IMG/VR virus record: IMGVR_UViG_3300002519_000008
Location: 15,877 to 39,619 of that record
DNA: 23,743 nucleotides
Strand: one strand, 5' to 3'
Source of the DNA: a virus
Part shown: positions 21,240-23,743 of the stretch, one piece after another
Position numbering within the stretch: the stretch's first letter is position 1
Layout: each line of letters starts with the position of its first letter
Notes under the pieces: model-generated
What the model saw: only the letters and a program-made list of their open reading frames with translations
Told to the model about the DNA's origin: nothing
Database searches by the model: none
Translations under genes and position numbers: made by a program

Positions 21240-21563
21240 TTAGAGACCCAATCTTGCTCTCTTCTTCATAGACTTATTACGTTTCCTTGTTATTCTAGCT
21301 TGCTTACCTTTCTTCTTTATAACCGCTCTCTTGGCACCACGTTTTCTCTTAATTCTTTCAGCAGCTTTCATGCGAACTGCCCTTCCACCAGCCATCTTCT
21401 GTCCTCTATCTGCTTTCCACTTCTTCACTTTCTTCCCGCCTCTAACCATAACTTTTTTAACTCTACCTTCATCAAGTAACTCTTCTGAATCAACACCTTG
21501 AATGTACTCACTAACAACCTTTCTTATAGTTTCCTTTAGAGATTTTTTTGTGATTTTCACCAT
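21240..21563 (-). CDS. Strongly basic putative internal head protein, 107 aa
   Basis: The leader MVKITKKSLKETIRKVVSEY runs to LLDE-GRV, with a prohead protease-type cut after Glu32. The predicted mature part (residues 33-107) is nearly all Lys, Arg, Gly and Ala (GGRAVRMKAAERIKRKRGAK), giving a very high positive charge. T4 packages internal proteins that are cut by gp21 and bound to DNA, so a capsid-internal DNA-binding role is likely. GGAG lies 4 nt before the ATG. Its first 53 nt overlap the end of the upstream 115-aa gene in another frame. A ribosome-associated role cannot be excluded for such a basic protein. Confidence 0.75.
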   Translation of the reverse strand: MVKITKKSLKETIRKVVSEYIQGVDSEELLDEGRVKKVMVRGGKKVKKWKADRGQKMAGGRAVRMKAAERIKRKRGAKRAVIKKKGKQARITRKRNKSMKKRARLGL

Positions 21564-21858
21564 TATTCTCCGATTGAGCTTCAGCTCTACCTTGTCTGAC
21601 TCTATTCAAAGTCTTTATCATTACAATTAGTTGCTTATCTTTAGTTTTTTGATATGCATATATTAGTGCGTTAACAATTTTTTCTAATTGATCAGCAGTA
21701 AGTAGTCTAGCATTCTTAGCTAGCTCCATATCAATTGAGCCACCTTTTGGTTCTTTCATATTACTAGATGCTTTAGCCAACTTCCCTTCTTCTTCCTCTT
21801 CAATTTCTTCAATTGCTTCTCTAATTATTTTTTTAAACTCTTTCTTTCTGAATTTCAT
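21511..21858 (-). CDS. Hypothetical protein with amphipathic leader, 115 aa
   Basis: Starts MKFRKKEFKKIIREAIEEIE, the strongest example of the basic-then-acidic amphipathic start shared by several proteins here. GGGGAG precedes the ATG. After an acidic run comes a Lys/Ala/Ser linker, then a helical domain (LTADQLEKIVNALIYAYQKT, QLIVMIKTLNRVRQGRAEAQ). No clean (L/I)xE-(A/G/S) site is visible, so cutting by the protease is doubtful. The last 53 nt overlap the next gene in another frame. No family recognised; a capsid-linked role is inferred from the N-terminus only. Confidence 0.65.
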   Translation of the reverse strand: MKFRKKEFKKIIREAIEEIEEEEEGKLAKASSNMKEPKGGSIDMELAKNARLLTADQLEKIVNALIYAYQKTKDKQLIVMIKTLNRVRQGRAEAQSENNGENHKKISKGNYKKGC

Positions 21859-21875
21859 TTCTACTCCCCGATAAG

Positions 21876-22145
21876 TTAAATTTTTTCTAATGTACTAACA
21901 ATCTCATCATCAATTCTATGAGGTACAGCTATATATACTTCTTGTTTAGTAGCTGATTCGTCTTTTGCCATACCAAATAAATCGAAAATAAATTCTACAT
22001 CACGATTGCTTATTGAAAAAGGTAGAATTATAAGAGTTTGATCCACCCCCAAATCAAGGAGCTTCCATTTGCTTTCAGGGTAAGAATAAAAGTTTCCTTC
22101 TCTCCTTATATTATAACTATCACCGCAAACACTAATCATGCTCAT
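21876..22145 (-). CDS. Hypothetical protein, 89 aa
   Basis: The ATG at 22145 (MSMISVCGDSYNIRREGNFY) follows GAGGAG at 6 nt; a GTG at 22196 inside the preceding gene would extend it without an SD. Alternating strands and helices (WKLLDLGVDQTLIILPFSIS, VEFIFDLFGMA, EVYIAVPHRIDDEIV) suggest a compact alpha/beta fold. No motif recognised. It follows the glycosyltransferase gene by 25 nt and is probably co-transcribed with it. Confidence 0.7.
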   Translation of the reverse strand: MSMISVCGDSYNIRREGNFYSYPESKWKLLDLGVDQTLIILPFSISNRDVEFIFDLFGMAKDESATKQEVYIAVPHRIDDEIVSTLEKI

Positions 22146-22170
22146 ATTAGACTCCTCGATTTTATATGGC

Positions 22171-23547
22171 TTACATAACTTGCTTAAGATCACCAAAGTC
22201 TCTAGCTATTCTATTTATCTCCCTTTCTTGAAACTCTTCAGTCTTCTCTAGCAAGAACATCAACCTATTTTCAGCATCATCATTAAGATCATATCGTTCA
22301 TCTGAAAATTTAGTTATTTCATTTGTGACTTCAATTGCAGTGTCAATAGGTTTCACACCATTCTCTATTCCCTTACTCAGTACATCAACCCAATGACTCA
22401 CAGAATCAATCCATTGCTTGGGCATCATAGAGACAATAGCCATATTTTTCTGTCTTATCTCTCTTGGAACTGCATCCCAAAAATCTTTATACCCACCATA
22501 CAAACTAAATACAGGAATGCAATTGTAATGCAAGCTTTCAACTGTCTTGATTTCTGATTTGCAGCTATTAAAAGCATTATGTTCTATATAAGCAAGTGAG
22601 ATATCAAACAAAGAATAGAATTTACCATACATCTCTAATGGAAGAGCATCAAATATCTTAAGCCTGTCACTATCTATATCAGAATATAAGCTTTTGACTC
22701 TATTCTTATAGAGCATACTCTCATCTTCTATTTCTTTCTCTTTAAACATTGGCTTGTTGTCTTCATCATATTGTATTTCAATAGAAGAGTCTTTCAAAGC
22801 CATACCTGCAAGAACAAAATACGTATTAGGATGCTTGTCATGAATCTTCTTAATTACTCCATGCATCCTTTTAATATCCTCATAATGCGAAGTTAGACCA
22901 GCCCATCCAATTATGACTTTGTCATCTGTAGGATACCAATCTTCTAACATCTCTTTTCTTGTTACTTCTTTATCTAGATTCCATTGAGGTAAGTCCCAAT
23001 CAAACATATTTCTAATTACATAAACTTCATTGTTCAAGAATTTGAATGTCTTATGAAGTTTCTCTGTTGTTGTACAAACAAACTCAGAATGCTTGATAGT
23101 TTGAATAGACATCTTGTCTTTACCAGAGGCATACCACAACTCTCTCATTGGGTGTGTCTTTGGAAGATTGAATTCATTATCATCAACATCATGTACTATC
23201 AATGGCTTCTGTTCTGTCTGTGGCCACCTCTGAGATACTGATACGAAATGAGAATGAAGGTTACCGGCTCGATGCATTATAATAGCATCTGCCAACTTAA
23301 GATGATTGGGTTGCAAATTCTCTGTATATACAAAATTTGCTTCATCTTTCAAATGCTTCCACATAACTCTCATTGGTTCAAAGATTCTAAAAAAAGACGT
23401 CCCAGTTTCTGAAGGTGTTGAAAAAACAAAGGTCTTCTTTCTCCTGTCAATTGAACTGGGGTATGTGAAATATTGTTTTAGAACATCTCGTTCTTCTGAG
23501 TTGTTATATTTCATACATCTTTCAACGTTTTCTATACTTAAATCCAT
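22171..23547 (-). CDS. GT-B type glycosyltransferase, 458 aa
   Basis: The C-terminal half has features of retaining GT-B (GT4-like) enzymes: VIIGWAGLTSHYEDIKRM at the start of the donor domain, YFVLAGMAL, then LKIFDALPLEMYGKFYSLFD, and KSEIKTVESLHYNCIPV, the region that contacts the nucleotide-sugar. The N-terminal half has strands and His-rich contacts (AIIMHRAGNLHSHF, LIVHDVDDNEF) of an acceptor domain. There is no membrane segment. An AGGAGG SD lies 4 nt before the ATG and a sigma70-like promoter about 60 nt upstream. Phage enzymes of this kind modify phage DNA bases, virion proteins or host surface sugars; the acceptor cannot be read from sequence. Confidence 0.85.
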   Translation of the reverse strand: MDLSIENVERCMKYNNSEERDVLKQYFTYPSSIDRRKKTFVFSTPSETGTSFFRIFEPMRVMWKHLKDEANFVYTENLQPNHLKLADAIIMHRAGNLHSHFVSVSQRWPQTEQKPLIVHDVDDNEFNLPKTHPMRELWYASGKDKMSIQTIKHSEFVCTTTEKLHKTFKFLNNEVYVIRNMFDWDLPQWNLDKEVTRKEMLEDWYPTDDKVIIGWAGLTSHYEDIKRMHGVIKKIHDKHPNTYFVLAGMALKDSSIEIQYDEDNKPMFKEKEIEDESMLYKNRVKSLYSDIDSDRLKIFDALPLEMYGKFYSLFDISLAYIEHNAFNSCKSEIKTVESLHYNCIPVFSLYGGYKDFWDAVPREIRQKNMAIVSMMPKQWIDSVSHWVDVLSKGIENGVKPIDTAIEVTNEITKFSDERYDLNDDAENRLMFLLEKTEEFQEREINRIARDFGDLKQVM

Positions 23548-23607
23548 TTACCCTCCTGTTATTGTTTGCGATCTTCATGATCTTGTATGTCCCATTTTAG
23601 TTTTGAT

Positions 23608-23635
23608 GTTATATATCTTTCTATATATCAGTCAA
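23608..23635 (-). promoter_or_regulatory. Sigma70-like promoter for the glycosyltransferase gene
   Basis: TTGACT (23635-23630) and TATAAC (23613-23608) are separated by 16 nt on the minus strand, each one mismatch from consensus. It lies in the 118-nt gap between the preceding stop and the glycosyltransferase ATG. Confidence 0.55.
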
Positions 23636-23665
23636 TGTCCCTATTTAATAAGTCCTGCATGCCCT

Positions 23666-23743
23666 CTACGGATTACTAGCTTCTAATGTTTTTTCTACGT
23701 CCTCAATAGTTGCACCAAGAGCTGCATCATACGCTGTCAAAAT
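23666..23743 (-). CDS. 3' end of a gene entering from the right edge
   Basis: An open frame enters at the last base and ends in TAG at 23668-23666. The last 25 residues read ILTAYDAALGATIEDVEKTL then EASNP. The helical, Ala/Glu/Asp-rich content and the following promoter gap support it as the true C-terminus of a gene on the same strand. Too short to assign a function. Confidence 0.55.
   Translation of the reverse strand: MLTAYDAALGATIEDVEKTLEASNP

Noticed and set aside
1-23743. CRISPR array or insertion sequence
   Set aside because: No regularly spaced repeats of CRISPR length and no transposase or terminal inverted repeats seen.

Overview
The window is a piece of a large tailed-phage genome with a T4-type (myovirus) head-assembly module. 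Large terminase, portal, gp21-type prohead protease, an acidic scaffold and a gp23-type major capsid protein are each recognisable from their own motifs. They lie on the minus strand in the T4 order (17-20-21-22-23), read from high to low coordinates. The host cannot be fixed from sequence alone. Strong Shine-Dalgarno (SD) sites, sigma70-like promoters and a tmRNA tag resembling the gammaproteobacterial ANDENYALAA suggest a Gram-negative, possibly gammaproteobacterial, host.

Layout by coordinate. (1) 1-1738, minus: four tightly packed genes of roughly 50% G+C, including an AAA ATPase, reading away from a divergent control region. (2) 1739-2361: non-coding, with two outward-facing promoters that share a T4-early-like GTTTACT -35 element, and helically phased ACTTGAT repeats. 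(3) 2362-3382, plus: a type IB DNA topoisomerase and a short overlapping gene. (4) 3427-6475, minus: a small conserved gene, a clear terminator, the major capsid protein and the acidic scaffold. (5) 6546-9822, minus: a phage ribosomal protein bS21 homologue and a run of small head-associated genes, one possibly frameshifted. (6) 9822-16472, minus: protease, two unrecognised structural or assembly candidates, portal, a small membrane protein, a PAS-domain protein and terminase. (7) 16588-20185: WYL-like protein, a possible ADP-ribosyltransferase, a P-loop kinase-like protein and a small membrane protein. (8) 20220-20521: a complete phage tmRNA (ssrA). (9) 20573-23743: more small genes (zinc-binding, strongly basic), a GT-B glycosyltransferase and the 3' end of one further gene.

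Two themes join the genes. First, the prohead protease consensus known from T4, (L/I)xE before A/G/S, appears in the capsid protein at the place equivalent to T4's cleavage site. It also appears near the N-termini of many small proteins, several of which share an MK(I/L/M/F)R-type amphipathic start. This suggests a set of capsid-targeted internal proteins trimmed on head maturation and injected with the DNA, possibly including the ART-like and kinase-like proteins. Second, the phage carries two host-type translation components, bS21 and tmRNA, within 14 kb, pointing to manipulation of ribosome selection or rescue. Functional calls rest on motif recognition by eye; no database search was run.
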